Source: Pseudomonadota bacterium (GTDB taxonomy: Bacteria; Bdellovibrionota; Bacteriovoracia; Bacteriovoracales; Bacteriovoracaceae). From it: a DNA stretch of 64,000 bases. The notes under the pieces are model-generated. The model made no database searches. It was given only the letters and a program-made list of their open reading frames with translations, and had not been told where the DNA came from. Every line of letters begins with the position of its first letter. The stretch's first letter is position 1. Made by a program: the position numbers and the translations under genes. The stretch lies in NCBI GenBank assembly GCA_027488375.1, contig JAIYBW010000008.1:47827-111826 (forward strand), given 5' to 3'. Below, in pieces: positions 27,260 to 36,930 of the stretch.

Positions 27260-27892
27260 TTAAAACAGGACGGAAAACTGCAAGAACCGAAACTGCATGG
27301 ACTGGGAATGGTCTAAGGCCTTACCAGTGGTGGAGGAAACATTTTTAAGGGCCACTTCTGGTGAGTAGCTTAGGTGTTTAATCCCAAAAGCTTCAAGAGG
27401 AAACCGTCGCCCCACGGCCAGTGTCGCAAACTGGAGCTCATCTCGGGTATTAGGTCCAAATTCTTCCGCCCAACCGGCACCTAAATAAAGTGAAACAAAG
27501 GTGGCGCGGGAAAAGTCCTCTTCACTATTTAAAATACCACCGACAGAGAAATCAAAATTTTCATAATCGTTCGCGCCAGACTTTCCACTAAAATAATTCA
27601 TCCGCGCTCCCAACTGAAACAATTTCGCTACCCCATAGGCATAATTCAGGGAAAGATCACTGCGGGCATCATTAGTGGCATCCTCACCTCTCACTTTGGA
27701 ATTATCAAAAGCAAAGGCACCTCTCAGTGCTGAGTCCACATTAAACTCAAACATGTGCCGAACACCTTCCATGGCCGCAGGCATTCGCTCCATCTCCATC
27801 CTCTGCCACTTTGTATAACGATGATCATGATGATAATCGGCCAAGGCAGAAAAACTCAAACTTGCTAAAGCCAAAACGAAGAATTTTTTCAT
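27260..27892 (-). CDS. Outer-membrane beta-barrel protein (paralogue A)
   Basis: A 210-residue protein with a signal peptide (MKKFFVLALASLSFSALA) and a C-terminal phenylalanine ending in FLQFSVLF, the signature of a Bam-inserted barrel. Alternating hydrophobic strands such as SLNYAYGVAKLFQLGARMNYF suggest roughly eight strands. It resembles the protein at 30312-30920 in signal sequence, in the LNYAY segment and in the last residues, so the two are probably paralogues. The mature N-terminus is His-rich (DYHHDHRY), possibly metal-binding. Function unknown. Confidence 0.65.
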   Translation of the reverse strand: MKKFFVLALASLSFSALADYHHDHRYTKWQRMEMERMPAAMEGVRHMFEFNVDSALRGAFAFDNSKVRGEDATNDARSDLSLNYAYGVAKLFQLGARMNYFSGKSGANDYENFDFSVGGILNSEEDFSRATFVSLYLGAGWAEEFGPNTRDELQFATLAVGRRFPLEAFGIKHLSYSPEVALKNVSSTTGKALDHSQSMQFRFLQFSVLF

Positions 27893-28012
27893 AAGCTCCC
27901 CTTTCTAATAATTAGGACATCGATCCTATGGAAGAATGAGAGAGAAAAAATTATTTGTCTTAAAAAGAATCAAAAGAGTGGACTATAATTTGGCCAGAGT
28001 TGCGATTATGAG

Positions 28013-28052
28013 AATTCTGTGAAGAAGTGAGCACCCACTTCTCCACAGAATT
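28013..28052 (-). terminator. Long inverted repeat after the lipoprotein gene
   Basis: The arms at 28013-28029 and 28036-28052 are complementary over 17 bp with one mismatch, closing a 6-nt loop (AGCACC). It starts 9 nt past the stop of the minus-strand lipoprotein gene. No T-tract follows, so it may act as a transcript-stabilising or pausing hairpin rather than a classical terminator. Confidence 0.5.
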
Positions 28053-28061
28053 TAGAAAAGA

Positions 28062-30083
28062 TTAAGGAACTGTTGAACAATTAATTCTTCTTACAAATGT
28101 TCGCTCGAGATCATCATCGGCTTGAACATAAAAAGAGCGATGATCAATCACTAAACCAGATAAGTCCGATTCAAAATTAGGACTGAATGTCGTTTGATTT
28201 ACATCCTCACTTTCGTCACTATGGAAATCCAATTCATCGCTGGCAGGAGTCCAAGATCCATAAGACCCATTATGAAGTCCATAGTAAATCGATGCAAAGC
28301 TCAAATCACCAATAGGACTAGTTAAGTTAAACTGAAGTCCTGGATTGCTTGTGTTCTGACAGAAGGCTTGGGCCGATACTCCGATTTGAGGAATGTATTG
28401 AGCTGCATTGAATTGATTAATAACAAGAGGTTTTTTAATGACAAATTCATCAGTAACCCCCAACTTAGTCATGGAAATGCGCTCAAACTTACTCATGTTT
28501 GAAACCTGCTCTTCACTAAGAACGAGGCGAGTCGATTCAAAATCAAAATTTATTCCAGGGCAATCACACACATTGGTCGGTGTACCTGGACAAGCTTCAG
28601 AATAACTCAGAGCTGTCGTCGTCCCATTATCCCAGCTCTGATAGGGCTTATCTGTAACAGAAAGAGCAAATTTTTCATCACATGAAATTTGCCCATCAAC
28701 GAACTCACGATGTGGATACTTTACGACATAAAGTGACATCGTAGCAGAGTTACTAGAGACTCCAGGAAAGATAGGATTTCCGCTTAAAGCAGTAAGGGTA
28801 AAAACTTCAGTGCCATTAAAACTGTAATCACTTCTATCATCTAACCCAAAGTTAAGATTAACTTGGTATTTATTAACTAATTGAACTTGTCCATTTACAA
28901 GCTTTGATTCTGTAAGATGTTCTGATGAAGATTGAATCCAATAGCGGAATGATTTTTTATTCCCAAGTACTTTAAAGACATCTCCTTCTTTTTTAAGCAG
29001 AATCTCCTCACTCGATTTCAATTTATTATTAAAATAAATGTTGAAACTAATTAAAGCTTCTTGAGTGACATCATTAAATTTAACAAGGGTGATATCTTTT
29101 AACTGAACAGGAGAAAACTCAATTTCAGTACAGGTTTCTTTGCTTGAGGCATCGTCTTCACAAATCCAACCCCAAACACTCGAACTCCCCTCTTGCTGGA
29201 ACTCAGAATGAAAATATGGGGCTATCGTAGAATAAATAGTATCAATGTCGCAATGACTTCCATCATCAACAGGAGTTTCCGCGCAACCAGCGAAACTTGA
29301 ATAACTAGCAGCAAGAGCATTCATTCGAATTCTAATCGCTTCAATAACTGAAATCTGGGCCAGAGCTGAAGTCACATTAACTTGAGTTAGATCAATATCT
29401 CCATCATCAGTTCCATCAATTTTATCCACTACAAATGGCACATCCTGACCTTTGAGTTTAATTTCAAAGCCGTCTGAATCACCTTCAATATCTAAAATAT
29501 CAAGGAGCCCATCTAATCCATCTGAGCTTCCCGCGACTAAAGTACCATTCAAAAGATCAATATTTGAACCAGCGACACCATTGTCCCCTAGAAGACCCGC
29601 CTGAATAAATTTATCTAGGAGTTCACCTTTCTCCAGCTCGAGCTTTTCTTCTGAAAAATCATCGGAAATAGTATCAAAGCCCTCAAAAACTTCATCCACA
29701 TTGGACTTACCAAGGACATTTGCAAGAATCAAATTTGAGATAGGAGTGATGTTAATTTTTTTTCCCTCTGCCAGGGCACTTTGGGTCGCGACAGAAATAT
29801 ACTTCTCACCACTAGGAGCAACGACTCTCACGAGGTAAGGCTCCTCAAGTGAAGAAATGTTGGCCGAATAAGAACCATCTGAAGATGTTGTTGTTTCAAC
29901 AGGATCGGCAGATCCCTTTCCCCGGATTTCAACTTTTCCGCTTGGAATAGGTGCACCAGTAGCTGCAACCCCACTGATGATATTGGAATTGATCGACAAA
30001 CCACCGCCTCCACCACCCCCATTACAGGCCACGAGAAGAGAGAAAGAAGAGCAGAGTGCAAGATGCTTTGCTCGAAACAACAT
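28062..30083 (-). CDS. Large lipoprotein with a carboxypeptidase-regulatory-like domain
   Basis: A 673-residue protein. The signal ends in a lipobox SLLVACNGG followed by a run of seven Gly, giving a lipidated Cys20 with a flexible linker. Residues about 30-100 (ISGVAATGAPIPSGKVEI, then a strand-rich stretch with DGSYSANIS) look like a carboxypeptidase-regulatory or similar beta-sandwich. The remainder is acidic with scattered Cys pairs and no catalytic motif I recognise. It is probably anchored to the outer membrane and exposed. It is monocistronic, with hairpins on either side. Confidence 0.65.
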   Translation of the reverse strand: MLFRAKHLALCSSFSLLVACNGGGGGGGLSINSNIISGVAATGAPIPSGKVEIRGKGSADPVETTTSSDGSYSANISSLEEPYLVRVVAPSGEKYISVATQSALAEGKKINITPISNLILANVLGKSNVDEVFEGFDTISDDFSEEKLELEKGELLDKFIQAGLLGDNGVAGSNIDLLNGTLVAGSSDGLDGLLDILDIEGDSDGFEIKLKGQDVPFVVDKIDGTDDGDIDLTQVNVTSALAQISVIEAIRIRMNALAASYSSFAGCAETPVDDGSHCDIDTIYSTIAPYFHSEFQQEGSSSVWGWICEDDASSKETCTEIEFSPVQLKDITLVKFNDVTQEALISFNIYFNNKLKSSEEILLKKEGDVFKVLGNKKSFRYWIQSSSEHLTESKLVNGQVQLVNKYQVNLNFGLDDRSDYSFNGTEVFTLTALSGNPIFPGVSSNSATMSLYVVKYPHREFVDGQISCDEKFALSVTDKPYQSWDNGTTTALSYSEACPGTPTNVCDCPGINFDFESTRLVLSEEQVSNMSKFERISMTKLGVTDEFVIKKPLVINQFNAAQYIPQIGVSAQAFCQNTSNPGLQFNLTSPIGDLSFASIYYGLHNGSYGSWTPASDELDFHSDESEDVNQTTFSPNFESDLSGLVIDHRSFYVQADDDLERTFVRRINCSTVP

Positions 30084-30264
30084 AAGGCCCCCTTTGAGAC
30101 ATAAAAATTAAATTTCAATCAACTGAGTATCGGAAAATTTTGAAATGAACTGATAGGTAAAAAGGAACTTCATTAAAAGGACTCAAATGCTTAAAATCAC
30201 AATTAAAGTCTATTGTTATGAAATGTAATTCTCATAGGATGCCACAAATTATTGGCAAAAAAAA

Positions 30265-30286
30265 AAGCCCCGCAAAAGCGGGGCTT
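30265..30286 (-). terminator. Terminator of outer-membrane protein gene
   Basis: A 9-bp perfect stem, AAGCCCCGC-AAAA-GCGGGGCTT. On the minus strand it is followed by a run of T (plus-strand A-run at about 30257-30266). It lies 26 nt past the stop of the barrel gene at 30312. Confidence 0.85.
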
Positions 30287-30311
30287 CGTATTCTAAACGA
30301 CTAAGTCGAGA

Positions 30312-30920
30312 TTAGAAAAGAACGTCGAACTTAACGAAGTTAAGAGTTAAAGATGTAGAAGAAAGATCATCTTTAGCATCGTCGCCATGAGTAGTTTTTG
30401 AAACTTGAACTGAAGCAGATGGAGAATAGTTGAAGTTCATACCCCAAACTGTTCCCATGCTGAAACGGTGACCAAAATCAACACTCCAAGTATTAGTTTT
30501 AACATCATCTTCAACTGTCGCAGCACCAGCATCAGAATCTTCAGCATTGTAAACTGAGTAACCAAGCGCTAAGTAATTTGTATCAGAAAGTTGACCAGCA
30601 AAGTTATAGATCGCATAAAGACCCATAGTTGTTGACTTGTCACCAGCTGCACCGATATCACCGTTTGTTTGCTTATTATAGTTCTTATAAACAGCACCAA
30701 CTTGGTAAGTGTCATTAATAGCGTAAGCGTAGTTAAGAGCAAGATTACGAGTTTCAACGCGATCATTAACAGTGTTGTACTCTCCACCTGCAGAGTTAGT
30801 GAAATCAAGAGAACGATCTGTAGTGTTTCCACCTTCGTAACCGTAAAGAGAAACCATGTGCTTAGCTGCGAAAGCATTCATTGAAAGAGCAGCAACTGCT
30901 AGAACGATAAACTTTTTCAT
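30312..30920 (-). CDS. Outer-membrane beta-barrel protein (paralogue B)
   Basis: A 202-residue protein. Two ATGs lie 6 nt apart (30926 and 30920). AAAGGA abuts the first and is 6 nt from the second, so the second is the better start. It has a signal peptide (MKKFIVLAVAALSMNAFA) and a C-terminal Phe in FVKFDVLF. Alternating strands, rich in Asn, Thr and Tyr (NLALNYAYAINDTYQVGAVY), fit a small 8-stranded barrel. It is related to the protein at 27260. The 5' untranslated region contains a stable hairpin, suggesting an abundant, stable mRNA. Confidence 0.65.
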   Translation of the reverse strand: MKKFIVLAVAALSMNAFAAKHMVSLYGYEGGNTTDRSLDFTNSAGGEYNTVNDRVETRNLALNYAYAINDTYQVGAVYKNYNKQTNGDIGAAGDKSTTMGLYAIYNFAGQLSDTNYLALGYSVYNAEDSDAGAATVEDDVKTNTWSVDFGHRFSMGTVWGMNFNYSPSASVQVSKTTHGDDAKDDLSSTSLTLNFVKFDVLF

Positions 30921-30943
30921 ATTCATTCCTTTGTAGAATTTTA

Positions 30944-30961
30944 CTTTCTCGTAAGAGAAAG
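30944..30961 (-). promoter_or_regulatory. 5'-UTR stem-loop before outer-membrane protein gene
   Basis: A perfect 7-bp stem, CTTTCTC-N4-GAGAAAG (loop GTAA on the plus strand), 24 nt upstream of the ATG. The position is like the mRNA-stabilising 5' hairpin of E. coli ompA. That role is inference. Confidence 0.45.
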
Positions 30962-31070
30962 CGGTTTATAAAACTAGTTCTATTAAGTTAAGTCTAAAAA
31001 CAGTTTTTCAAAAAGTCCAAGCAAAAAATTTTGAACAAAATCAAATTATGTAGGGGCAAAGGTAAAAAAA

Positions 31071-31093
31071 AAGCCTCACATGAAGTGAGGCTT
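31071..31093 (-). terminator. Terminator of the sucCD-ndk operon
   Basis: A 9-bp perfect stem, AAGCCTCAC-ATGAA-GTGAGGCTT. On the minus strand it is followed by a T-tract (plus-strand A-run at 31064-31072). It lies 28 nt after the ndk stop. Confidence 0.85.
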
Positions 31094-31121
31094 AAGAAAA
31101 ATTTATTTAATTTTTTCTAAA

Positions 31122-31550
31122 TTAAAAACGATTTACGATTTCATTTCTTTCGAAGAAATACGCAATTTCCCTCTCAGCAGCAGCTGGAGAATCAGATCCG
31201 TGAACAGAATTTTCGCCAACAGATTTTGCATATAATTTTCTGATTGTGCCTTCAGCAGCGTTCGCAGGATTTGTTGCCCCCATGAGTTCACGATTTTTTG
31301 CAACGGCATTTTCGCCTTCAAGAACCATAAGCATAACAGGTCCAGATGTCATAAAATTGACGAGTTCGCCGAAAAAAGGACGCTCTTTGTGCTCAATATA
31401 GAAGCCTTCAGCTTTCTCTTTAGAAAGTTTTGCGAATTTAGCAGCAGCTAGACGAAGACCATTCTTTTCAAAATGAGCAATGATATTCCCCATATTGTTA
31501 TCAAGAGTTGAGTTCGGTTTAATGATTGAAAATGTTTTTTCGATGGCCAT
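31122..31550 (-). CDS. ndk: Nucleoside diphosphate kinase
   Basis: A 142-residue protein of exact family length. The ATP-binding Lys11 is in IIKPNST. The phosphohistidine His117 is in [25 protein letters not shown] and [10 protein letters not shown] are conserved. It moves the gamma phosphate between nucleoside triphosphates. It follows sucD by 41 nt with an AAGGAG site, so GTP or ATP made by succinyl-CoA ligase and nucleotide balancing are co-transcribed. Confidence 0.97.
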   Translation of the reverse strand: MAIEKTFSIIKPNSTLDNNMGNIIAHFEKNGLRLAAAKFAKLSKEKAEGFYIEHKERPFFGELVNFMTSGPVMLMVLEGENAVAKNRELMGATNPANAAEGTIRKLYAKSVGENSVHGSDSPAAAEREIAYFFERNEIVNRF

Positions 31551-31591
31551 AAAGTCTCCTTATAGATCTTTAATGATATTTTACTTTTGTT

Positions 31592-32464
31592 TTACTTCTT
31601 TAATACTTCAGCAACTTTTTGTCCAAGCTCAGCTGGTGAACGAGCAATAGTAACTCCACATTCCTGAAGGATTTTGAATTTTGCATCTGCAGAATCATCA
31701 GCTCCAGAAATGATCGCCCCAGCGTGACCCATGCGCTTGCCCTTAGGAGCAGCAGCACCGGCGATAAAACTCACCACAGGCTTTGTCATATGCTTTTTAA
31801 TCCAACGAGCAGCATCTGTCTCTGCTGTACCACCGATCTCACCGATCATGATGACAGCTTTTGTGTCTGGATCTTTTTCGAACATCTCAAGCACATCAAT
31901 AAAGTTCGTGCCATTGACTGGATCTCCACCGATACCTACACAAGTTGATTGTCCAATTTCTCTTTGAGTAAGCTGGAAAACCGCTTCATAAGTAAGAGTT
32001 CCTGAACGTGAAATAACACCTACGTTACCAGGCATGTGAATGTGACCTGGCATAATCCCGATCTTACACTCTCCCGGAGTGATCACTCCTGGACAGTTCG
32101 GACCGATAAGGCGTGATTTAGAGCCTTGAAGGGCCGCTTTCACCTTAATCATGTCTTGAACAGGAATACCCTCTGTAATAGCGATGATAAGAGGAATCTC
32201 AGCATCGATACATTCAAGGATAGAGTCTGCTGCATAAGCAGGCGGAACAAAAACCATGGCCGCATTGGCCCCTGTTTCTTGAACAGCTTCATAAGTTGTA
32301 TTGAAAACAGGAATCCCTTCGTGAATTGTTCCACCTTTACCAGGAGTCACACCACCAACCACATTTGTGCCATAGTCACGAGACTGAAGCGTGTGGAAAG
32401 TTCCTTGTTTACCAGTTAAACCGATTGTAATGAGTTTTGTATTTCTATTAATTAAAATGGCCAT
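31592..32464 (-). CDS. sucD: Succinate--CoA ligase alpha subunit
   Basis: A 290-residue subunit from ATG 32464, preceded by GGAG inside the end of sucC. The longer frame to 32551 overlaps sucC and is not conserved. The CoA-binding segment is [24 protein letters not shown] (first part shown), and the phosphohistidine lies in GHAGAIISG near residue 243. It pairs with SucC to convert succinyl-CoA and NDP to succinate and NTP in the TCA cycle. The two coding regions are 1 nt apart. Confidence 0.96.
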   Translation of the reverse strand: MAILINRNTKLITIGLTGKQGTFHTLQSRDYGTNVVGGVTPGKGGTIHEGIPVFNTTYEAVQETGANAAMVFVPPAYAADSILECIDAEIPLIIAITEGIPVQDMIKVKAALQGSKSRLIGPNCPGVITPGECKIGIMPGHIHMPGNVGVISRSGTLTYEAVFQLTQREIGQSTCVGIGGDPVNGTNFIDVLEMFEKDPDTKAVIMIGEIGGTAETDAARWIKKHMTKPVVSFIAGAAAPKGKRMGHAGAIISGADDSADAKFKILQECGVTIARSPAELGQKVAEVLKK

Positions 32465-32465
32465 A

Positions 32466-33635
32466 TTACTTAGCTCCTTTAGCGGCAGCGACGGCTTTTT
32501 GAGCAGCATCAGCAAGATCATTAGCGGCAGTAATCTTAAGTCCAGATTCACTTAGGATTTTCTTACCAAGAGCAACGTTTGTTCCTTCAAGACGTACGAC
32601 GAGAGGAACTGTTAATCCCATTTCCTTGGCCGCATCAACTACACCATTAGCAATGATGTCACACTTCATGATCCCACCAAAGATGTTCACAAGAATGGCT
32701 TTTACATTTGAGTCTTGAAGAATAATTGAAAATGCTTTTTGAACAGTTTCCTTCGTCGCCCCACCCCCTACATCAAGGAAGTTAGCGGGAGCTCCACCAT
32801 GAAGCTTTAAAATATCCAGTGTTCCCATAGCAAGACCAGCACCGTTTACAAGGCAGCCGATGTTACCATCTAAAGAGATATAAGAAAGACCGTACTTACC
32901 AGCTTCAAGTTCTTGAGCTGATTCTTCAGTCATGTCTCTCATCGCTTCAATTTCTGGATGTCTGAAAAGAGCGTTATCATCAAAATTAAGTTTTCCATCA
33001 AGAGCAAGAACATCACCCTGCTTTGTTGTCACAAGCGGGTTAATTTCAGCAATCGAGCAATCTTTAGAAACATAAAGCTTATAAAGACCTTCAAAAAACT
33101 TAATCGCCTTATTCAGGGTTTCGCCTTTAAGACCAAGAGCGAATCCAAGTTTTCTTCCTACAGCTGGAGTAAATCCAGTGGCCGGACAAATATGAGCTTT
33201 AATAATTTTTTCTGGAGTTTCGTGGGCCACTTTTTCAATGTCCATTCCACCTTCAGTTGAAACCATGAAAGCTAGTTTTCCAACTGAACGATCAAGAACG
33301 ATACCACAGTAGTACTCATGATCGATATCACAGCCTTGCTCAATCAAAACTTTAAGAACCTTTTTACCTTCAGGTCCTGTTTGATGAGTCACAAGTTGCA
33401 TGCCTAAAATTTCTTTAGAAAGTTTTTCAACTTCCTCAAGGGACTTTGCGAGCTTGACTCCGCCGCCTTTACCACGTCCACCAGCATGAATCTGGGCCTT
33501 CACGACCCATACTTTTGTCTCAAGTTTCTTTGCCACTTCCACAGCTTCCGCCGGAGTTGAGGCCACACCGCCTTGTAGAACACTAATGCCAAATTGGCGC
33601 ATTAGGTCTTTGGCCTGATACTCATGAACGTTCAT
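32466..33635 (-). CDS. sucC: Succinate--CoA ligase beta subunit
   Basis: A 389-residue ATP-grasp subunit (E. coli 388). [17 protein letters not shown] opens the ATP-grasp domain. [19 protein letters not shown] binds nucleotide. EINPLV is the metal site, and the CoA-ligase domain contains [18 protein letters not shown] and [10 protein letters not shown]. Strong AAGGAG site. A sigma-70-like promoter lies about 40 nt upstream of the start. It is the first gene of sucC-sucD-ndk. Confidence 0.96.
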   Translation of the reverse strand: MNVHEYQAKDLMRQFGISVLQGGVASTPAEAVEVAKKLETKVWVVKAQIHAGGRGKGGGVKLAKSLEEVEKLSKEILGMQLVTHQTGPEGKKVLKVLIEQGCDIDHEYYCGIVLDRSVGKLAFMVSTEGGMDIEKVAHETPEKIIKAHICPATGFTPAVGRKLGFALGLKGETLNKAIKFFEGLYKLYVSKDCSIAEINPLVTTKQGDVLALDGKLNFDDNALFRHPEIEAMRDMTEESAQELEAGKYGLSYISLDGNIGCLVNGAGLAMGTLDILKLHGGAPANFLDVGGGATKETVQKAFSIILQDSNVKAILVNIFGGIMKCDIIANGVVDAAKEMGLTVPLVVRLEGTNVALGKKILSESGLKITAANDLADAAQKAVAAAKGAK

Positions 33636-33678
33636 AGGCTCTCCTTAAAAAAAAACCATCATAAAAGATATGTGGGAC

Positions 33679-33706
33679 ATTATAGTCATTTTGCATCCCC
33701 TATCAA
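33679..33706 (-). promoter_or_regulatory. Sigma-70-type promoter of sucCD-ndk
   Basis: On the minus strand TTGATA (33706-33701) and a perfect TATAAT (33684-33679) are separated by 16 nt. The expected start is about 35-40 nt before the sucC ATG. Confidence 0.65.
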
Positions 33707-33762
33707 TCAAAAGGTCTTGAAAAACTTGGGCCTCTAAGAGCATCATAGAGGCGCGAGGTGTT

Positions 33763-34635
33763 ATGAAAAAATATTATGTGCTTCATCCGGCGGTTTTTAA
33801 ACTTGATGGCGGTGCCATGTTCGGCATTATCCCTAAACCCCTCTGGTCTAAGGCGATTGCGGCCGATGAACTAAATAGAATTCAGCTAAGTTTAAGAGTC
33901 ATGCTGATTCAAACGCCTCATCGCAACATTTTAATCGACACGGGTATTGGAGATTATCATGGGGAAAAATTTGATGAACGCTTTGGCGTTGTGGGCCAAA
34001 AAAATCCTCTCATTGATTTGCTCCAATCAAAACTTCATCTTGGCCCGGAAGATATTACGGATCTCATTATTTCTCACCTGCACTTTGATCACATCGGTGG
34101 TCTCGGTGGTGAACTCGAGCATAAGGCTTTATTCCCAAAAGCGACCTTGCATCTGCATAAAGAGCATTATGCTTATGCTTTAAATCCTACCCAGCGAGAT
34201 GCGGGCTCCTTTCATACGCAATATTTTCGCCCACTCATTGAGGAAGCCACTCAAAAAGGACTCATCCACTGGCTTGAAGGAAAAGAAGGTGAAATCCTCA
34301 GCGATGGTGAAGATAAAATTTATTTTAAATGCTCCTATGGGCATACTCCGCATCTCGTTCATGCCTATGATGAGAAGTTTATCTATATGGCCGATCTCGT
34401 TCCCACCTCACACCACGTCCCTATTCCTTGGGTGATGGGGTATGACATCGCTCCTGGGCAAACCACCGTTGATAAAGCTGAATTTTATGAGTTCATTCAC
34501 TCCACTAAGAAGACCATGGTCTTTGAGCACGATATAGAATCTTGGGGAGCGACTTTGAAGTCTGGTCAACACGGACTAGAAGTGGATCAAAAACTTAAGG
34601 CCAGTGAGGAAAAAGTTCTTCAGGTTTTTTCTTGA
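33763..34635 (+). CDS. Metallo-beta-lactamase-fold hydrolase
   Basis: A 290-residue MBL-fold protein. The metal motif HLHFDHIGG places His105, His107, Asp109 and His110. A further His lies in YGHTPHLVHA, Asp in YMADLVPTSHH, and a late His in MVFEHDIESWGA. The overall layout is that of the COG0491/lactonase-like branch, whose substrates include lactones and thioesters. The substrate cannot be deduced. GAGG precedes the ATG. It is divergent from sucC and overlaps the convergent GYF-domain gene by 16 nt. Confidence 0.8.
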   Translation: MKKYYVLHPAVFKLDGGAMFGIIPKPLWSKAIAADELNRIQLSLRVMLIQTPHRNILIDTGIGDYHGEKFDERFGVVGQKNPLIDLLQSKLHLGPEDITDLIISHLHFDHIGGLGGELEHKALFPKATLHLHKEHYAYALNPTQRDAGSFHTQYFRPLIEEATQKGLIHWLEGKEGEILSDGEDKIYFKCSYGHTPHLVHAYDEKFIYMADLVPTSHHVPIPWVMGYDIAPGQTTVDKAEFYEFIHSTKKTMVFEHDIESWGATLKSGQHGLEVDQKLKASEEKVLQVFS

Positions 34636-35978
34636 GCTCGATCTTCCGTTAGCTGAATCAGGCGTTTATTGAGGCCTTCTTTAAGCACCTGAAACTTCTT
34701 TTTTACCTTTTTACTGGTTTCACGCATGAGCTCAGGACTTGGTTTTTTAACTGTTTGCAGATCTTCGATCATTTTCATGCTCTCATAACCAATATTTTTG
34801 GTCGCTGTTCTGATCAGAGCTTCGTAGCCTCTCTTTTGACTCATATTTTTAAGGCCTGATTTTTCTAAATCTTGAAAATACTTTTCATTGGCCCTCACAA
34901 ATTCGGTCAGAAGATGACCATAATTACGCGTGTATTTTTCTACCATGCGCTTTAAATTCTGAGAAAACTGAGGGACGGGAGTTTGAGAAAAATCAATCAA
35001 GAGTTGCTCAATTTGAATGGAAATGGCGACTAACGTTTGAAGCTTTTGCTGCAGATCCTGCCAAAACAGCTCCTCTTCATTTTGCTTTTTTTCTTGGGCC
35101 TCTAATTTTTTCTGAATGAGCTTATCTAAAACTTGATTAAACTCTACGGCCCCTTGATGAAAAAGAACAAGTTTCATGCGAGTGGTATAGCTTGCTTCAG
35201 GAGCTTGAAAAGAGTTTCCAATTTTCGCTGTCAAACTATCCCATTCACAATGAGTCGCCTTAAGATCTATGTCATAAAGACCTGGAATAATCTTAGAGCC
35301 TTTTAAAAATTCAAAGCGAGAAAACTCAACGAGATGGTGACGAAGTTGTCCCTTCGTCTTAAAACTGACCTCTTGATCTTCCATGGAAAGAAGTTTGCCT
35401 TCTACTGATTGAAAACTCGCCTCCACTTCACAGCGCTGAAAACTAGAAGTGACGAGCCAAATTGAAGACATACTCGAGGGTGTATACTCTTTGAAAAAAA
35501 GTTTCTTCTTCCAGCCCTCAAATTTAAAATCCTGACTTATTCTTCTATAAAGTTCAGTGGACATTCCCTGTGGACGAGAAATTTCGAAGGTCTCAAGCCC
35601 CTGCATCCATTCTCGGGCCCCCCAAAAAATAACACTTATAACAATAAAGCTTATAAAAATGATTTTATGCTTGGAACCATCTTTTGAGGTCACTTCTGCC
35701 CGAGGCACCTCTTCTATTTCTTCTTCAGGTAAAGGTGGTAGCGGGGGTGGAATTTCATCATCAGAGACGACTTCAATCGGGGCCAGTCCCTTCGCTTGAG
35801 TCATGGCTTCTTTAAGTGTCACAGCTTCAGCTAAGCCTTCGGCCCAAACTTTGATTTCTGGAGACGTTTCATTTTGAATCAAGGCACTAAGTGAATATGG
35901 ACCCTCATGCCCAGTGGGCAAAAGGATAAACCAGCGCACAGAAGTCTTGTCAGTCCAATCAAAATTTGACAACGTCAT
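34620..35978 (-). CDS. GYF-like domain membrane protein with coiled coil
   Basis: A 452-residue protein from ATG 35978. The N-terminal 50 residues (VRWFILLPTGHEGPYSLSAL) match the GYF_2-type pattern W-x-G-x-x-GP-[FY]-S-x-x-x-[LI]. A Pro/Glu-rich segment (DDEIPPPLPPLPEEE) follows, then one transmembrane helix near residues 108-127, then a large outer domain ending in long Lys/Glu-rich helices. This topology puts the GYF-like domain in the cytoplasm. The same architecture occurs in several predatory and delta-proteobacterial proteins of unknown role. The start codon overlaps a plus-strand ATG on the other side. Confidence 0.6.
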   Translation of the reverse strand: MTLSNFDWTDKTSVRWFILLPTGHEGPYSLSALIQNETSPEIKVWAEGLAEAVTLKEAMTQAKGLAPIEVVSDDEIPPPLPPLPEEEIEEVPRAEVTSKDGSKHKIIFISFIVISVIFWGAREWMQGLETFEISRPQGMSTELYRRISQDFKFEGWKKKLFFKEYTPSSMSSIWLVTSSFQRCEVEASFQSVEGKLLSMEDQEVSFKTKGQLRHHLVEFSRFEFLKGSKIIPGLYDIDLKATHCEWDSLTAKIGNSFQAPEASYTTRMKLVLFHQGAVEFNQVLDKLIQKKLEAQEKKQNEEELFWQDLQQKLQTLVAISIQIEQLLIDFSQTPVPQFSQNLKRMVEKYTRNYGHLLTEFVRANEKYFQDLEKSGLKNMSQKRGYEALIRTATKNIGYESMKMIEDLQTVKKPSPELMRETSKKVKKKFQVLKEGLNKRLIQLTEDRAQEKT

Positions 35979-36009
35979 GAATAAACCTAGAGGAATTTTT
36001 AAATATTTT

Positions 36010-36921
36010 ATGACGAACCCAACCATCTCTCAATCACAAAAACGCTTTGAAGAATCATTAGCAAGTCTTTTTTGCCCTTCTCTTGATTCAAAGGCCAGTT
36101 TTCTCTTCCTCAAGAGCTCCTCGGATGTGGGAGTTGAAAGAAATGGTGGCCGCAATGGAGCACGACTCGGCCCTCAATCACTTTTATCTTCTTTTAGAAA
36201 ACTCAATATCAATAAGGCCTGGTCCAAAGAAAAAATTTTTGAACTAGAAGTGGCCAGTGAGCAATTGGAGCGCAAGGATTTTAAACAGGCGCAAACTCAT
36301 GAGAGTGAAAATATTCTTGAGGCGTTAAAGTCTCAGCCTCATGCCAAAATTTGTCACCTTGGTGGAGGGCATGACCACATTTATCCTCTTTTAATGGCCC
36401 TAGATCAGCTTTATAAGAAAATTATCGTTATCAATATAGATGCCCATGCTGACACGAGGATGGATACAGATCCACATTCAGGTAATCCTTTTCGTTTATT
36501 TGATTCAAGCCATAAAAGTGAATTCAAGCTCTATCAAATTGGTCTACACGCTTTTGCCAATTCCAGCTCAACTCTCTCACCGATGGCCAAGTCTGCGATG
36601 AAAGTAATATGGAGAGATGAAATTAATGAGGTGAAATTGCAAAACCTCTTTAAAGAAATTGAGCAAGAGATAACAGAGCACACGGCCGTCATCTTTAGTC
36701 TCGATGCAGATGCCCTCGCGGGCCAGGAAGTTCCAGGCGTAAGTGCCGTGAACCCTCAAGGTCTTTCAGTAGATGAATTAAAAATGATTTGGAAAAAATA
36801 TTCTGATCTTAAACTTACTCACCCACCATTTCTTGGATTGTATGAGCTTAATCCAGTCTACGACTCTCTATCCATGCTCAGTATGAGAGTATTGAGTTCT
36901 TTTCTTTATCAGACGATTTAA
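36010..36921 (+). CDS. Arginase/agmatinase/formimidoylglutamase-family hydrolase
   Basis: A 303-residue ureohydrolase. The metal motifs are GGGHD (residues 118-122), NIDAHAD (144-148) and SLDADAL (230-234), covering the usual His/Asp ligands of a two-Mn site. VERNGGRNGARLGP near residue 42 is the family's N-terminal signature, most like formimidoylglutamase (HutG). The usual DP after SxDxDxx is replaced by AG, but PGVSA follows as in HutG. The substrate is uncertain. No other his-degradation gene is nearby. Another in-frame ATG at 35977 would overlap the start codon of the divergent gene. Neither has a clear ribosome site. Confidence 0.75.
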   Translation: MTNPTISQSQKRFEESLASLFCPSLDSKASFLFLKSSSDVGVERNGGRNGARLGPQSLLSSFRKLNINKAWSKEKIFELEVASEQLERKDFKQAQTHESENILEALKSQPHAKICHLGGGHDHIYPLLMALDQLYKKIIVINIDAHADTRMDTDPHSGNPFRLFDSSHKSEFKLYQIGLHAFANSSSTLSPMAKSAMKVIWRDEINEVKLQNLFKEIEQEITEHTAVIFSLDADALAGQEVPGVSAVNPQGLSVDELKMIWKKYSDLKLTHPPFLGLYELNPVYDSLSMLSMRVLSSFLYQTI

Positions 36922-36930
36922 AGGCAAAAA

